Assembly (NCBI GenBank): GCA_016930895.1
Contig: JAFGFV010000198.1
Span: 1 to 27,708 of the forward strand
Direction: 5' to 3'
Length of the DNA stretch: 27,708 nucleotides
Source: Spirochaetales bacterium
GTDB taxonomy: Bacteria > Spirochaetota > Spirochaetia > SZUA-6 > DRHE01
Shown here: positions 7,118 through 14,953 of the stretch, in pieces
Layout: each line of letters opens with the position of its first letter
How positions within the stretch are numbered: position 1 is the stretch's first letter
Notes under the pieces: generated by a model
Seen by the model: only the letters and a program-made list of their open reading frames with translations
The model's database searches: none
What the model was told of the DNA's origin: nothing
Made by a program: the position numbers and the translations under genes

Positions 7118-8892
7118 TGAAGGTGCTGGTCACAGGTGCGTTCGGCAACATCGGACGCGGGACCGTGGAGGAGCTGCTGGAGCGCGGCCACCAGGTGCGC
7201 TGCTTCGACATGCGCAATCGGGAGAACGAAAAGCTGGCCCTGCCGCTGGCCGGCAGGGCCGAGATCTGCTGGGGAAACCTGTGCCGCCCTCTGGATGTTG
7301 AGTCGGCGGTGGCGGGCACGGAGGTGGTCATTCACCTGGCCTTCGTGATCCCCAGGATCTCCGCCACCGGCGTGGACTGCGAGGACCAGCCGGACCTGGC
7401 CTGCGAGGTCAACGTCGGAGGCACGGGCTATCTCCTCGAGGCGATGAGGCGGCAGGGTGTGCCGAAGATCATCTTCGCTTCCTCCCTCCACGTCTACGGA
7501 ATCACCCGGGACCAAACGCCCCCCCGGCGGGTCACCGACCGGGCCAAGCCCATCGAAAACTATGCCCGGCACAAGGTGGAGTGCGAGCGCCTGGTCAGGG
7601 AGTCCGGGCTCACGTGGTCCGTGTTCCGTCTGGCCGCGGCCCTGCCGTTCTCCGTGAGGATCGACGGGGCCATGTTCGAAATCCCGTTGGACAATCGAAT
7701 GGAGTACGTCTACCATCGCGATGTCGGGGTGGCGCTGGCCAAGGGGGTCAGCTGCCCCGGGATCTGGGGCAAGGTCCTGCACATCGGGGGAGGGCCCCGC
7801 TGCCAGTACACCTACGGCCAGATCGTCCACAAGATCATGGAAGCGGCCGGGATCGGCGACCTGCCGGACTCGGCGTTCACCCACAGGCCTTTCAGCACCG
7901 ACTGGATCGACACGGAGGAGAGCCAGCGCCTCCTGGGCTACCAACGACACACCCTCGATGACTACGCGGCTGCAGTGGTCCGCCGCCTGGGCTTTCGCCG
8001 GACCCTGGCCAGCGTGTTCCGCCCTCTGGTCCGTTGGCTCCTCCTGCGGCAGTCCCCGTACTACGCCACCCGCAGGCTCTCCCGGCAGAAGGAGCTCCTG
8101 CAGGGCAGCCTGGCCTTGATTGCCTGCGGGGCCACTGCCTTCGGGGAAGCGGTCGCCAAGAAGCTGGCCGGGGAGGGGATGCGGGTGGTCCTGCTCGAGA
8201 GCCAGGGGGAGAAGCTGAATCCGGTGGCCTACCAGATCCGCGAGGAGGGCGGCAGCGCGGAAGTGGTGGCGGCGGACCTGTCCAGCGGCCGCAGCGTCCT
8301 GCAGCTCTTCGGCGAGCTGAGGGGGCGTTTCGGGGCTCCCGATCTGCTCGTGACCCATGCCGACGTGGTATGGCTGAACGACCAAACGGACCTGGACTGG
8401 AGCGGGGCCTGGGACCGGATCGAGTCCAACCTCCTGGGAGCGGTCCGTCTGAGCGAGGTGGTCGCCGAGGAGATGAAGAAGGAGGGCCGCGGGCAACTGG
8501 TGTTCATCGAGCCGGCCCTCAAACTCTTCCCTGTGAGGCCGGCCGCCTTCCTCCACGGGGCGCGTTCGTTCTTCGGCACCTTTTGCCGGGCGCTGGCCCG
8601 GGAGACCCGGCGTACCGGGGTGCGGGTCAGCGTGGTCAAGGCCGGGATCTCCACGACCGAGCTGTTCCGGATCCGCCGGCTGCTGTCGGTCGTGGTTCGC
8701 CGCCGCTACGGGGTCGAGGTCCGACCGGAGGCCCTGGCCATTCGGATCTGGGGCCTGCTGATTCGGCCGCAGCCGGTGGTCTACATTCCCCAGCTCATGG
8801 CCCTGTTTTCGTGGATCGAGTCCCATGCCGGCTGGATCGTGGAGCTGATTCGCAAGCGCCTCGCCCCCGAGGCGGCCAAGGCCGGGCGTTGA
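7117..8892 (+). CDS. Fusion of an extended SDR (epimerase/dehydratase-like) and a second, degenerate SDR domain
   Basis: A 591-residue protein with its ATG in the stop codon of the TetR gene. Residues 1-310 are an extended short-chain dehydrogenase: VTGAFGNIG at 5-13, NVGGTGYLLEAM, FASSLHVYG, and an intact YARHK catalytic motif (Tyr149, Lys153). Residues about 330-520 form a second Rossmann domain with LIACGATAFGEAVAKKL in place of the usual TGxxxGxG, AADLSSGRS, an Asn at 438 (SNLLGAV) and the SDR-like VRVSVVKAGIS. Its catalytic YxxxK has become FLHGA (478-482), and the preceding Ser is not apparent, so the second domain probably binds nucleotide or serves structure without the standard chemistry. 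The tail (about 540-585) has hydrophobic, possibly membrane-associating helices. The substrate is unknown; coupling to TetR suggests induction by a small molecule. Confidence 0.85.
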   Translation: MKVLVTGAFGNIGRGTVEELLERGHQVRCFDMRNRENEKLALPLAGRAEICWGNLCRPLDVESAVAGTEVVIHLAFVIPRISATGVDCEDQPDLACEVNVGGTGYLLEAMRRQGVPKIIFASSLHVYGITRDQTPPRRVTDRAKPIENYARHKVECERLVRESGLTWSVFRLAAALPFSVRIDGAMFEIPLDNRMEYVYHRDVGVALAKGVSCPGIWGKVLHIGGGPRCQYTYGQIVHKIMEAAGIGDLPDSAFTHRPFSTDWIDTEESQRLLGYQRHTLDDYAAAVVRRLGFRRTLASVFRPLVRWLLLRQSPYYATRRLSRQKELLQGSLALIACGATAFGEAVAKKLAGEGMRVVLLESQGEKLNPVAYQIREEGGSAEVVAADLSSGRSVLQLFGELRGRFGAPDLLVTHADVVWLNDQTDLDWSGAWDRIESNLLGAVRLSEVVAEEMKKEGRGQLVFIEPALKLFPVRPAAFLHGARSFFGTFCRALARETRRTGVRVSVVKAGISTTELFRIRRLLSVVVRRRYGVEVRPEALAIRIWGLLIRPQPVVYIPQLMALFSWIESHAGWIVELIRKRLAPEAAKAGR

Positions 8893-8894
8893 GA

Positions 8895-10145
8895 CTAGAG
8901 CGCCGAGAAATCCAGGGTGGCGAAATAGTCCTCGACGGTCTCCGCCCGGCGGATCTGCTGCACGGAGCCGTCGGGCTTGAGGAGCAGCTCGGCGGCGCGC
9001 AGCTTGCCGTTGTAGTTGAAGCCCATGGCGTGCCCGTGGGCCCCGGTGTCATGGATCACCAGGATGTCGCCAACCTCCACCCGGGGCAGGGGCCGGTTGA
9101 TGGCGAACTTGTCGTTGTTTTCGCACAACGAGCCGGTCACGTCGTAGGTGGCTTCGGGACCGCGGTTTTCCTTGCCCATGACCGTGATGTGGTGGTAGGC
9201 GCCGTAGATCGCCGGCCGCATCAGGTCGGCCATGGTGGCGTCCAGTCCGACGTATTTCTTGTAGGTGTCCTTGAGATGCCGCACCCGGGTCACCAGGTAT
9301 CCGTACGGACCGGTGATCATGCGGCCCGTTTCCATGTACAGCTTCAGGGGGTGCAGGCCGGCGGGACGGATCGTCTCCTCGTAGGCCCGGCGGATCCCTT
9401 CGGAGACCACGGTCAGATCCACCGCTTCCTGCTCCGGCCGGTAGGGGATGCCGATCCCGCCGCCGATGTTGACGAACTCGATCCTGATCCCGGTGCTCTC
9501 GTGGACTTCCAGCACCAGGTCGAAGAGCATCTTGGCGGTGTCCACGAAGTAGTACGGGTTGAGCTCGTTGGAAGCGACCATGGTGTGCAGGCCGAAGCGC
9601 CGGGCGCCCTTGTCGCGGGCCTGCCGGTAGCCCTCGAGGAGCTGGGGTCGGGTAAAACCGTACTTGGCTTCCTCGGGCTTGCCGATGATGGCGTTGCCTT
9701 CCCGCAGAGGGCCCGGGTTGTAGCGGAAACAGATCAGCTCCGGGATCCCCGCGTGCCTGCCGAGGTAGGGGATGTGGCTGATATCGTCCAGGTTGATGAT
9801 CGCCCCCAGCTCCCGGGCCTTCCGGTATTCCTCGTGGGGTGTGTCGTTGGAGGAGAACATGATCAGCTCGCCGGTCAGGCCGACTCGCTCGGACAGGATC
9901 AGCTCCGGGAGGGAGCTGCAGTCCGCTCCGAAGCCCTCCTCCTTCATGATCGTGAGGAGGTGGGGATTCGGAGTGGCCTTGACCGCGAAGTATTCCCGGA
10001 ACCCCGGCGCCCAGGCGAAGGCTTGGACCAGGTGCCGTGCGTTTTCCCGGATGGCCCGCTCGTCGTAGATGTGGAAAGGGGTGGGGTGCCTGTCGATGAT
10101 CGCTTCGATCTGGCCCTTGGAAAACGGTAACGACTTGACTGGCAT
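8895..10145 (-). CDS. PLP-dependent decarboxylase of the diaminopimelate decarboxylase (LysA) family
   Basis: A 416-residue alanine-racemase-fold decarboxylase. The ATG at 10145 has GGGAGGAG upstream; in-frame codons further up lack a site. PLP lysine is Lys56 (YFAVKATPN). His187, the phosphate-binding NIGGG (226-230), Cys341 (GSLCENNDKFA), MRPAIYGAYH (309-318) and Tyr378 (FNYNG) follow in LysA order. Diaminopimelate decarboxylase makes L-lysine from meso-diaminopimelate. Two family signatures differ: the usual HIGSQ after the catalytic His is HTMVASNE, and the usual EPGR is ETGR. The protein could therefore be a LysA subclass or act on a related D-stereocentre diamino acid, so no gene symbol is given. 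The gene ends 2 bases from the stop of the convergent SDR fusion. It has its own promoter at 10189-10217 and no lysine-pathway neighbours. Confidence 0.82.
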   Translation of the reverse strand: MPVKSLPFSKGQIEAIIDRHPTPFHIYDERAIRENARHLVQAFAWAPGFREYFAVKATPNPHLLTIMKEEGFGADCSSLPELILSERVGLTGELIMFSSNDTPHEEYRKARELGAIINLDDISHIPYLGRHAGIPELICFRYNPGPLREGNAIIGKPEEAKYGFTRPQLLEGYRQARDKGARRFGLHTMVASNELNPYYFVDTAKMLFDLVLEVHESTGIRIEFVNIGGGIGIPYRPEQEAVDLTVVSEGIRRAYEETIRPAGLHPLKLYMETGRMITGPYGYLVTRVRHLKDTYKKYVGLDATMADLMRPAIYGAYHHITVMGKENRGPEATYDVTGSLCENNDKFAINRPLPRVEVGDILVIHDTGAHGHAMGFNYNGKLRAAELLLKPDGSVQQIRRAETVEDYFATLDFSAL

Positions 10146-10188
10146 GGGCTCTGCGCTCCTCCCTGCGGAACAGGGTATGGTGTCTGCT

Positions 10189-10217
10189 AAAGTAGGGAGC
10201 CCGGAAAATAAAGTCAA
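10189..10217 (-). promoter_or_regulatory. Sigma70-type promoter of the LysA-like gene
   Basis: On the minus strand, TTGACT (10217-10212), a 17-base spacer and TACTTT (10194-10189). The 5' leader would be about 37 bases. It is divergent from the promoter at 10258-10287, and the two -35 boxes are separated by about 40 bases that contain repeated GGATG half-sites. Confidence 0.6.
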
Positions 10218-10224
10218 GGGGAGC

Positions 10225-10249
10225 GGATGGCGGGCATCCCGGGCATCCC
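10225..10249. repeat. GGGCATCCC tandem repeat with an inverted GGATG, between divergent promoters
   Basis: GGGCATCCC occurs twice head to tail (10232-10240 and 10241-10249). A third half-site, GGATG at 10225-10229, forms an inverted repeat with CATCC at 10235-10239. The cluster sits between the -35 boxes of the LysA-like gene and the epimerase gene. A shared operator is a reasonable guess; no regulator can be named. Confidence 0.45.
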
Positions 10250-10257
10250 GCGGCGCA

Positions 10258-10287
10258 TTGACACACCCGCGGGGGGACAACTATTGT
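10258..10287 (+). promoter_or_regulatory. Sigma70-type promoter of the epimerase-PAP2 operon
   Basis: TTGACA (10258-10263, perfect -35), an 18-base spacer and TATTGT (10282-10287). The start of transcription would be near 10294, about 68 bases before the ATG at 10362. The same pairing of TTGACA with TATTGT occurs before the lipid kinase gene at 27552-27579. Confidence 0.6.
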
Positions 10288-10361
10288 AAGAGACACCCGT
10301 GCCGCGCGTCGGCGTTCGTGTATGCTTCTGCGCGGCAGCGGGATCACTCATAGCGGGAACC

Positions 10362-11360
10362 ATGACCAGGATCGGCATCACCGGCGCCACCGGTATGATC
10401 GGCACGAACCTCCTCACGCAGCTGGACGCCGCTGCCGAGCTGCGTGCGCGCTATCGTCCGATTGCCCTGGTCCGCCGCGAGTCCTGCACCGAGGCGCTGC
10501 AGGGGCGGGGCGTGGAGGTCCGGCTGGTGGACTACCGCGACGTGGGGAGCTTTGCCGGCAAGCTCGAAGACCTGGAGGTCGTGGTCCACCTGGCCGGTCT
10601 GACCAAGGCCTACCGCAAGGCGGAGTTCTACGAAGTCAACGCGGCGGGCACGCGCGCCATCCTGGAGGCCGTTTCCCGCTACGGAGAGCAGGTGCGGCAC
10701 TTCCTGTTCAGCTCGTCCATGGCGGCCTGCGGCCCTTCTGCGTCGCCCCAGGCGCCCAAGGACGAGGAGGCGGAGTGCAACCCGGTCTCGCACTACGGGG
10801 CGAGCAAGCTGGAGGCCGAGCAGGCCATCCGCGAGGCCGGTCTCGACTGGACGATCCTCCGGCTGCCGGTCGTGCTGGGGCCGCACGACTACTACGGGCT
10901 TCGGCTGCTCAGAATCGCGCGGGGGGGCTGGTTGTGGACCTTTGGCCCGGGGGAGGACTACTTTTCCTGGGTCTGTGCCCAGGACCTGGCCCGGGTGCTT
11001 CTGAGGATGATCGGCAACGAGGCGGTGTTCCGCGAAGTCGTGAACGTGTGCTACGACGACTCGGCCCGGGCCGTCGATCTGTATGCCAGGGTCCGGCGGC
11101 TGTCGGGGCTGGATCCGCAGCGGCGGCTGCACCACCTGCCGCGCTGGAGCGCCTTTGTGGTCGGCGCTGCGGCCAACGCGCTCCAGAGCCTGTGCCGGAG
11201 GGCCAGTTGCGTAAACCTCGACAAGGTGCGCGAGCTCACGGCCAAGAACTTCGTGATCACCAATCGGAAGCTCAAACAGAGGCTGGGGATGGCACGCTTC
11301 GAGGAGGCGGGGGCACTGGCGGAGACAGTGCAATGGTTTCGGGAGCGGGGTCTGCTGTAG
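10362..11360 (+). CDS. NAD(P)-dependent epimerase/dehydratase (extended SDR)
   Basis: A 332-residue extended short-chain dehydrogenase. The ATG at 10362 puts the Rossmann motif ITGATGMIG at residues 5-13; an earlier in-frame GTG at 10299 would lie almost on the promoter and has no ribosome site. The site at 10362 is itself weak (GCGGGAACC). VVVHLAGLTK, the NAAGTRAILEAV stretch, FLFSSSMA and the catalytic HYGASK (Tyr and Lys) are all present, followed by a substrate domain with the typical ILRLPVVLGP turn. Members act on nucleotide sugars, flavonoids, sterols and sphingoid ketones, so the substrate cannot be read off. The stop overlaps the GTG of a PAP2-type membrane protein (TAGTG), so the two are coupled and may share a lipid or lipid-sugar pathway. 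That link is inference. Confidence 0.87.
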   Translation: MTRIGITGATGMIGTNLLTQLDAAAELRARYRPIALVRRESCTEALQGRGVEVRLVDYRDVGSFAGKLEDLEVVVHLAGLTKAYRKAEFYEVNAAGTRAILEAVSRYGEQVRHFLFSSSMAACGPSASPQAPKDEEAECNPVSHYGASKLEAEQAIREAGLDWTILRLPVVLGPHDYYGLRLLRIARGGWLWTFGPGEDYFSWVCAQDLARVLLRMIGNEAVFREVVNVCYDDSARAVDLYARVRRLSGLDPQRRLHHLPRWSAFVVGAAANALQSLCRRASCVNLDKVRELTAKNFVITNRKLKQRLGMARFEEAGALAETVQWFRERGLL

Positions 11361-12427
11361 TGGTCCGAGCCAAGGGGGCAGCAGCGGCGCGCTCGCAGAG
11401 GCGAACGGACAGTGAGACCGTGCATCCCGCCGCGGCCGGGCTGCATCGGGAGTTCGTGTTCTATCCCGTGGACCTGCTGGTGTTCATCCTGAACGTGATC
11501 TTCGGGGTATGCTCCCTGGCGAACACCGGCAAGATCTCGGTCGGCCTGCTGCGCTGGAACGTGGACCGCGAGCTGCTCATGGGGCTGATCTTCCTGGCGC
11601 TCAATCCCCTGCTGCTCGTTGGGATCCGCCTGGTGAATCCCCTCAAGGGCCGGGTGCCGCAGTTCTTCCGCATGGTCTATGTCCAGGCCCTGTACATCCT
11701 GTACTTCACCGAGTGCATCTGGCTGTCCCAGCTCATGTACAACGGGGCATCCCTGGACCGGATCTTTGCCCGCGTTGACTACCTGATCTTCCATTTCCAG
11801 CCGGCGATCGAGTTCTCCCGGCATTTCCAGCAGTTTCCGATCGTGAACGAGATGTTCTTTTTTTCCTACTTCTTCTACTATGCCTTGATTTCCACCGGGG
11901 TCTGGTTCCTCTTCGCGCGCCGACGCTACGCCGCGGCGGCCCGCATGCTGTTCATCATCTCGGCCTCGTTCTTCGTGATGTACGTCTGGTTCATCTTCTT
12001 TCCGGTCAAGGGCCCCAAGTACTACTTCCGGGAGCTCTACGAGATCTGGTACTCCAACTTCCGGGGTTTCCTGTTCACCGGTCTGGTCAAGGGCCTGTTC
12101 AACAACACCAATCTCGGAGGGGCGGCCTTCCCCTCCTCCCACGTGGCCCTGGCGATCATCTCCATCGTGCTCAACTGGCGGTATAACCGCTTCGTCGTGC
12201 CCATCTACCTGCCCCTGACGGTCCTGCTCCTCTTCTCGACGATCTACCTCTACGCCCACTACTTCGTGGACATCCCGGCCGGGGCGGTGGCGGGGATCGT
12301 GCTGCTGCTCGCGGTGCCGCGCCTGATCCCGCCAGCGGCGTCCGCGGCGGCCCGCATGGGGGCGTGGTTCAGAGGGCGCTGCGGTTATCGCCCGGTGGCC
12401 CTCCAGATCGGGGATTGGGAGAGCTGA
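11360..12427 (+). CDS. PAP2-superfamily integral membrane protein (AUR1/phosphotransferase-like)
   Basis: A 355-residue polytopic membrane protein. The GTG at 11360 overlaps the epimerase stop (TAGTG) with GGGAG upstream; a second in-frame GTG at 11420 would give 335 residues. Six to eight hydrophobic helices are visible (about 32-54, 72-91, 102-123, 165-186, 195-214, 258-271, 278-318). The PAP2 catalytic motifs are present: a basic KGPKYYFR at 218-224 as the weak first motif, FPSSH (257-261) and STIYLYAHYFVD with His300 and Asp304. These residues form a phosphohistidine intermediate in lipid phosphatases and in transferases such as inositol phosphorylceramide synthase. The many helices before FPSSH resemble the transferase-type branch more than a plain phosphatase, but this is a judgement from the pattern. 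It ends just before an inverted repeat shared with the convergent GH1 gene. Confidence 0.85.
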   Translation: MVRAKGAAAARSQRRTDSETVHPAAAGLHREFVFYPVDLLVFILNVIFGVCSLANTGKISVGLLRWNVDRELLMGLIFLALNPLLLVGIRLVNPLKGRVPQFFRMVYVQALYILYFTECIWLSQLMYNGASLDRIFARVDYLIFHFQPAIEFSRHFQQFPIVNEMFFFSYFFYYALISTGVWFLFARRRYAAAARMLFIISASFFVMYVWFIFFPVKGPKYYFRELYEIWYSNFRGFLFTGLVKGLFNNTNLGGAAFPSSHVALAIISIVLNWRYNRFVVPIYLPLTVLLLFSTIYLYAHYFVDIPAGAVAGIVLLLAVPRLIPPAASAAARMGAWFRGRCGYRPVALQIGDWES

Positions 12428-12432
12428 GGATA

Positions 12433-12458
12433 AGGCCGGCCTACCGTAGGCCCGGCCT
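12433..12458. terminator. Inverted repeat between convergent genes, possible bidirectional terminator
   Basis: AGGCCGGCCTA, a three-base loop (CCG), then TAGGCCCGGCCT: an 11-base-pair GC-rich stem with one bulged C, filling the space between the PAP2 stop (12427) and the GH1 stop (12457). There is no T-run on either side, so it is not a standard intrinsic terminator, but its position between two converging gene ends fits a transcription stop. Confidence 0.45.
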
Positions 12459-13809
12459 ACCAACCGTTGCCGGCGATCACGTCCCGGTACCACCGCGCGC
12501 TCTGCTTCCAGGTCCGGGCCTGGGTGCGGTAGTCTACGTGGACGATCCCGAAGCGCTTGTCGTAGCCGTAGGCCCACTCGAAATTGTCGTAGAGCGACCA
12601 GACCTGGTAGCCCCGCAGGTCTACCCCCTCGGCGAGGGCCCGGTGGGCCTGGAGGAAGTGGGCCCGGAGGTAGTCGATGCGCCGCTGGTCGCGAATCGTT
12701 CCGCCCTCGTTCGGCTGATCCTCGAAAGCGGCGCCGTTTTCCGTGACGTAGAGGGGAACCCGGGGGTACTCCCGGTGGATCCGGATCAGGGCCTCGTAGA
12801 GCCCTTCGGGATAGATCTCCCAGCCCATGGCCGTGAGGGCCGAAGGGTCGGGCTGGGCTTCGACGGTCTCGAACAGGGCGGCGGGCGAGCGGGGCGCCCG
12901 GATCAGCCGCCGGAAGTAGTAGTTGACACCCAGGAAATCCACCGAGGCCTGCCGAATGCTGTCGGCGTCTTCGGGGCGGATCTCCGGGCCCCAGCCCAGG
13001 CGATCGTACTGCTCGAGGATGTCCGGCGGATAGCTCCCGGTGAACACCGGATCGAGAAACCAGCGATTGAAGTGCCCGTCTGCCCTCCGGGCCGCCTCCT
13101 GGTCTTCGGCGCGGTCGCTGACCGGGTGGCAGGGGTACTGGATCAGGGTAATCCCGATGGCCCCTCCGGCGCCCCGGTAGTCCGCGTACACCCGGACCGC
13201 CTCGGCGTGGGAAAGCAGCAGGTGGTGCGACGCCTGCACCGCCGCCCGCGGGTCTTCGAGCCCGGGGGCATGCTCGCCGCTGGCGTGGCCCACGAAGGAG
13301 GCGACCCAGGGTTCGTTGTGGGTGATCCACAGCCGGACACGGTCGGCAAGGCGGCGGAACACCGCCTCGGCGTAGTCCGCGAAGTAGCGCGCGGTGTCCC
13401 GGTTCTGCCACCCGCCTGTATCCTGGAGGGCCTGGGGGAGATCCCAGTGGTACAGCGTGGCCATGGGCAGGATGCCGGCCCCGAGCAGCTCGTCGACCAA
13501 TCCGTCGTAGAAATCCAGTCCGGGCTCGTTGACCCTGCCTCCTCCCCGAGGCATGACCCGCGGCCAGGCGATCGAGAAGCGATAGGAGCGCAGCCCCAGG
13601 TCCCGCATCAGGGCCACGTCCTCGCGGTAGCGGTGGTAGTGGTCGCAGGCCACATCACCGGTGTGGCCCTGGAAGGTCTTTCCCGGAGTATGGGCGAAAC
13701 GGTCCCAGATGCTCTCACCGCGTCCGTCCTCGAAAACCGCTCCCTCGATCTGGTATGCCGCCGTGGCGGCCCCCCACAGAAAACCCTCCGGAAATCGCAC
13801 CTCTGCCAT
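12457..13809 (-). CDS. Family 1 glycoside hydrolase (beta-glucosidase)
   Basis: A 450-residue GH1 enzyme, normal length for a bacterial beta-glucosidase, without a signal peptide and so cytoplasmic. The N-terminal signature FPEGFLWGAATAAYQIEGA (residues 6-24) is complete. Glu166 in THNEPW is the acid/base and Glu357 in YVTENG is the nucleophile. WSLYDNFEWAYGY (404-416) and KRFGIVHVDY complete the aglycone and sugar sites. The Glu in DNFEWAYGY, where phospho-beta-glucosidases usually have a Ser in a different motif, indicates activity on unphosphorylated beta-glucosides; the exact sugar is unknown. The ATG at 13809 follows GGGGAGG. The gene lies 29 bases after a membrane protein gene and is the last gene of the minus-strand run from 17126. 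It may supply glucose from cello-oligosaccharides or plant glycosides. Confidence 0.95.
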   Translation of the reverse strand: MAEVRFPEGFLWGAATAAYQIEGAVFEDGRGESIWDRFAHTPGKTFQGHTGDVACDHYHRYREDVALMRDLGLRSYRFSIAWPRVMPRGGGRVNEPGLDFYDGLVDELLGAGILPMATLYHWDLPQALQDTGGWQNRDTARYFADYAEAVFRRLADRVRLWITHNEPWVASFVGHASGEHAPGLEDPRAAVQASHHLLLSHAEAVRVYADYRGAGGAIGITLIQYPCHPVSDRAEDQEAARRADGHFNRWFLDPVFTGSYPPDILEQYDRLGWGPEIRPEDADSIRQASVDFLGVNYYFRRLIRAPRSPAALFETVEAQPDPSALTAMGWEIYPEGLYEALIRIHREYPRVPLYVTENGAAFEDQPNEGGTIRDQRRIDYLRAHFLQAHRALAEGVDLRGYQVWSLYDNFEWAYGYDKRFGIVHVDYRTQARTWKQSARWYRDVIAGNGW

Positions 13810-13838
13810 CCCCGCGTCGCCTCCCCTCGTCTGTTCCC

Positions 13839-14867
13839 TCAGTCCATCCGCGGCTCGGGCGGGATGAACGACGACCACACGATCAGGCCCGCGGCGATCC
13901 CGATGGTGAGCCCTCCCGAGATCAGGAACCCCCGTGATACCACGTCGAGGGCCCGGTCGAGCACCGCCGCGAGAGCCTCGCTCAGCGCCAGATTGCGCCA
14001 GTGCTCCCCGCCAAGGGCCCGCTGCAGCTCCCGGGGCAGCCAGCGCCAGAGCCTGACCGCGCGAATGCTGAGCCCCGAGACCAGCATCAGGATCGCCGGG
14101 GGCACCAGGGGCCAGCCCAGCCACTGGACCACCTCGCGGCGGCTGCTGCCGCCTACGAAAGCCGTGCCCACCCAGAACCCGCCGGCCACGACGGCAAGGA
14201 TGATCGAGATCCATACCAGCCGAACCGAACCGGCGAGGCCGAACCAGAGCTCCCCTTCGGGCCCCAGGCCCGAGGGGATCTGCTCCGCTGCGAGGGGATA
14301 GAGGTCCGGCACTTCCGCCAGCAGCTCAGGCAGGCGGCGGTAGATTGTCTCCGCGGCGCTCTCCACGGAGGTGCCCGCCGGCCGGCAGCGGTACGGAAGG
14401 GCTTCGGGAGCGGCTGGATCCACGTCCGGGGCGCACACGGGCAGAGCCGAAGCGAGGTGTTGGGCGAAGCGCCGGCCGTCCTGGCCGAGGAGCTGGGCCT
14501 TCAGGGGGGCGAGGTCGAGGTGCAGCTCGAGGTTGCCGGCGCGGCCTTCGAGAGCGTCGAAGGTGTCGTTCACCAGGGCGAGCGCCTGCGATCGGAGGTA
14601 GGAGGGTGTCAGGACCGCGCGCAGCGCCCTGGACAGGGCTTCGGGCGGCACTCCGTCGAAACCCGGAATCCGAGGCGGTTCGCGGAGCATAGGCTCGCCG
14701 CGGTCGGCCTCCTGGAGAAGGGCCTCGTAGAGCCGCTCGTCCGACACGAGCTGCAGGTAGAAGCCGCGGTCCAGTATCCAGGTGCTCACCGAGAACAGCC
14801 ACAGAGCCCCCAGGACCAGCGGAACGACGAGCAGGATTACCAGGATCACGGCCGCGGCTTTACGCAT
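13839..14867 (-). CDS. Membrane protein with large extracytoplasmic domain, function unknown
   Basis: A 342-residue protein that I do not recognise. One helix near the start (about 6-28) is followed by roughly 180 residues of soluble sequence, then three helices (about 212-238, 250-270, 314-334). If the N-terminus is inside, the soluble part is outside the cytoplasmic membrane. It contains the only two cysteines (145 and 161), which could form a disulfide, and an alternation of short amphipathic helices rich in Leu, Ala and Pro. The ATG at 14867 has GGAGGGAG upstream. The gene follows the response regulator by 86 bases and precedes the GH1 gene by 29, so it may be co-transcribed with both; nothing in the sequence shows that it is a transporter or a sensor kinase. 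Confidence 0.75.
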   Translation of the reverse strand: MRKAAAVILVILLVVPLVLGALWLFSVSTWILDRGFYLQLVSDERLYEALLQEADRGEPMLREPPRIPGFDGVPPEALSRALRAVLTPSYLRSQALALVNDTFDALEGRAGNLELHLDLAPLKAQLLGQDGRRFAQHLASALPVCAPDVDPAAPEALPYRCRPAGTSVESAAETIYRRLPELLAEVPDLYPLAAEQIPSGLGPEGELWFGLAGSVRLVWISIILAVVAGGFWVGTAFVGGSSRREVVQWLGWPLVPPAILMLVSGLSIRAVRLWRWLPRELQRALGGEHWRNLALSEALAAVLDRALDVVSRGFLISGGLTIGIAAGLIVWSSFIPPEPRMD

Positions 14868-14953
14868 CGGCGCTCCCTCCGAGTGGGATCATGGGGTCAA
14901 GCCAACCCTACGAGCTCCTGCGGGCGCACTCGGGTTCGGCGCCGCCCGCCTGA

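Noticed and set aside
6202..8826. An 874-residue minus-strand reading frame opposite the TetR and SDR fusion genes
   Set aside because: It is antisense to two genes with clear families, has no ribosome site and shows the Gly/Pro/Arg/His-rich composition expected from high-GC shadow frames.
8034..10130. A 698-residue plus-strand frame over the SDR fusion end and the LysA-like gene
   Set aside because: It spans two convergent genes out of frame and antisense; the real frames carry the catalytic motifs.
11051..13411. A 786-residue minus-strand frame crossing the PAP2, inverted repeat and GH1 region
   Set aside because: It overlaps an epimerase, a PAP2 protein and a GH1 enzyme in wrong frames, and its translation shows no family pattern.
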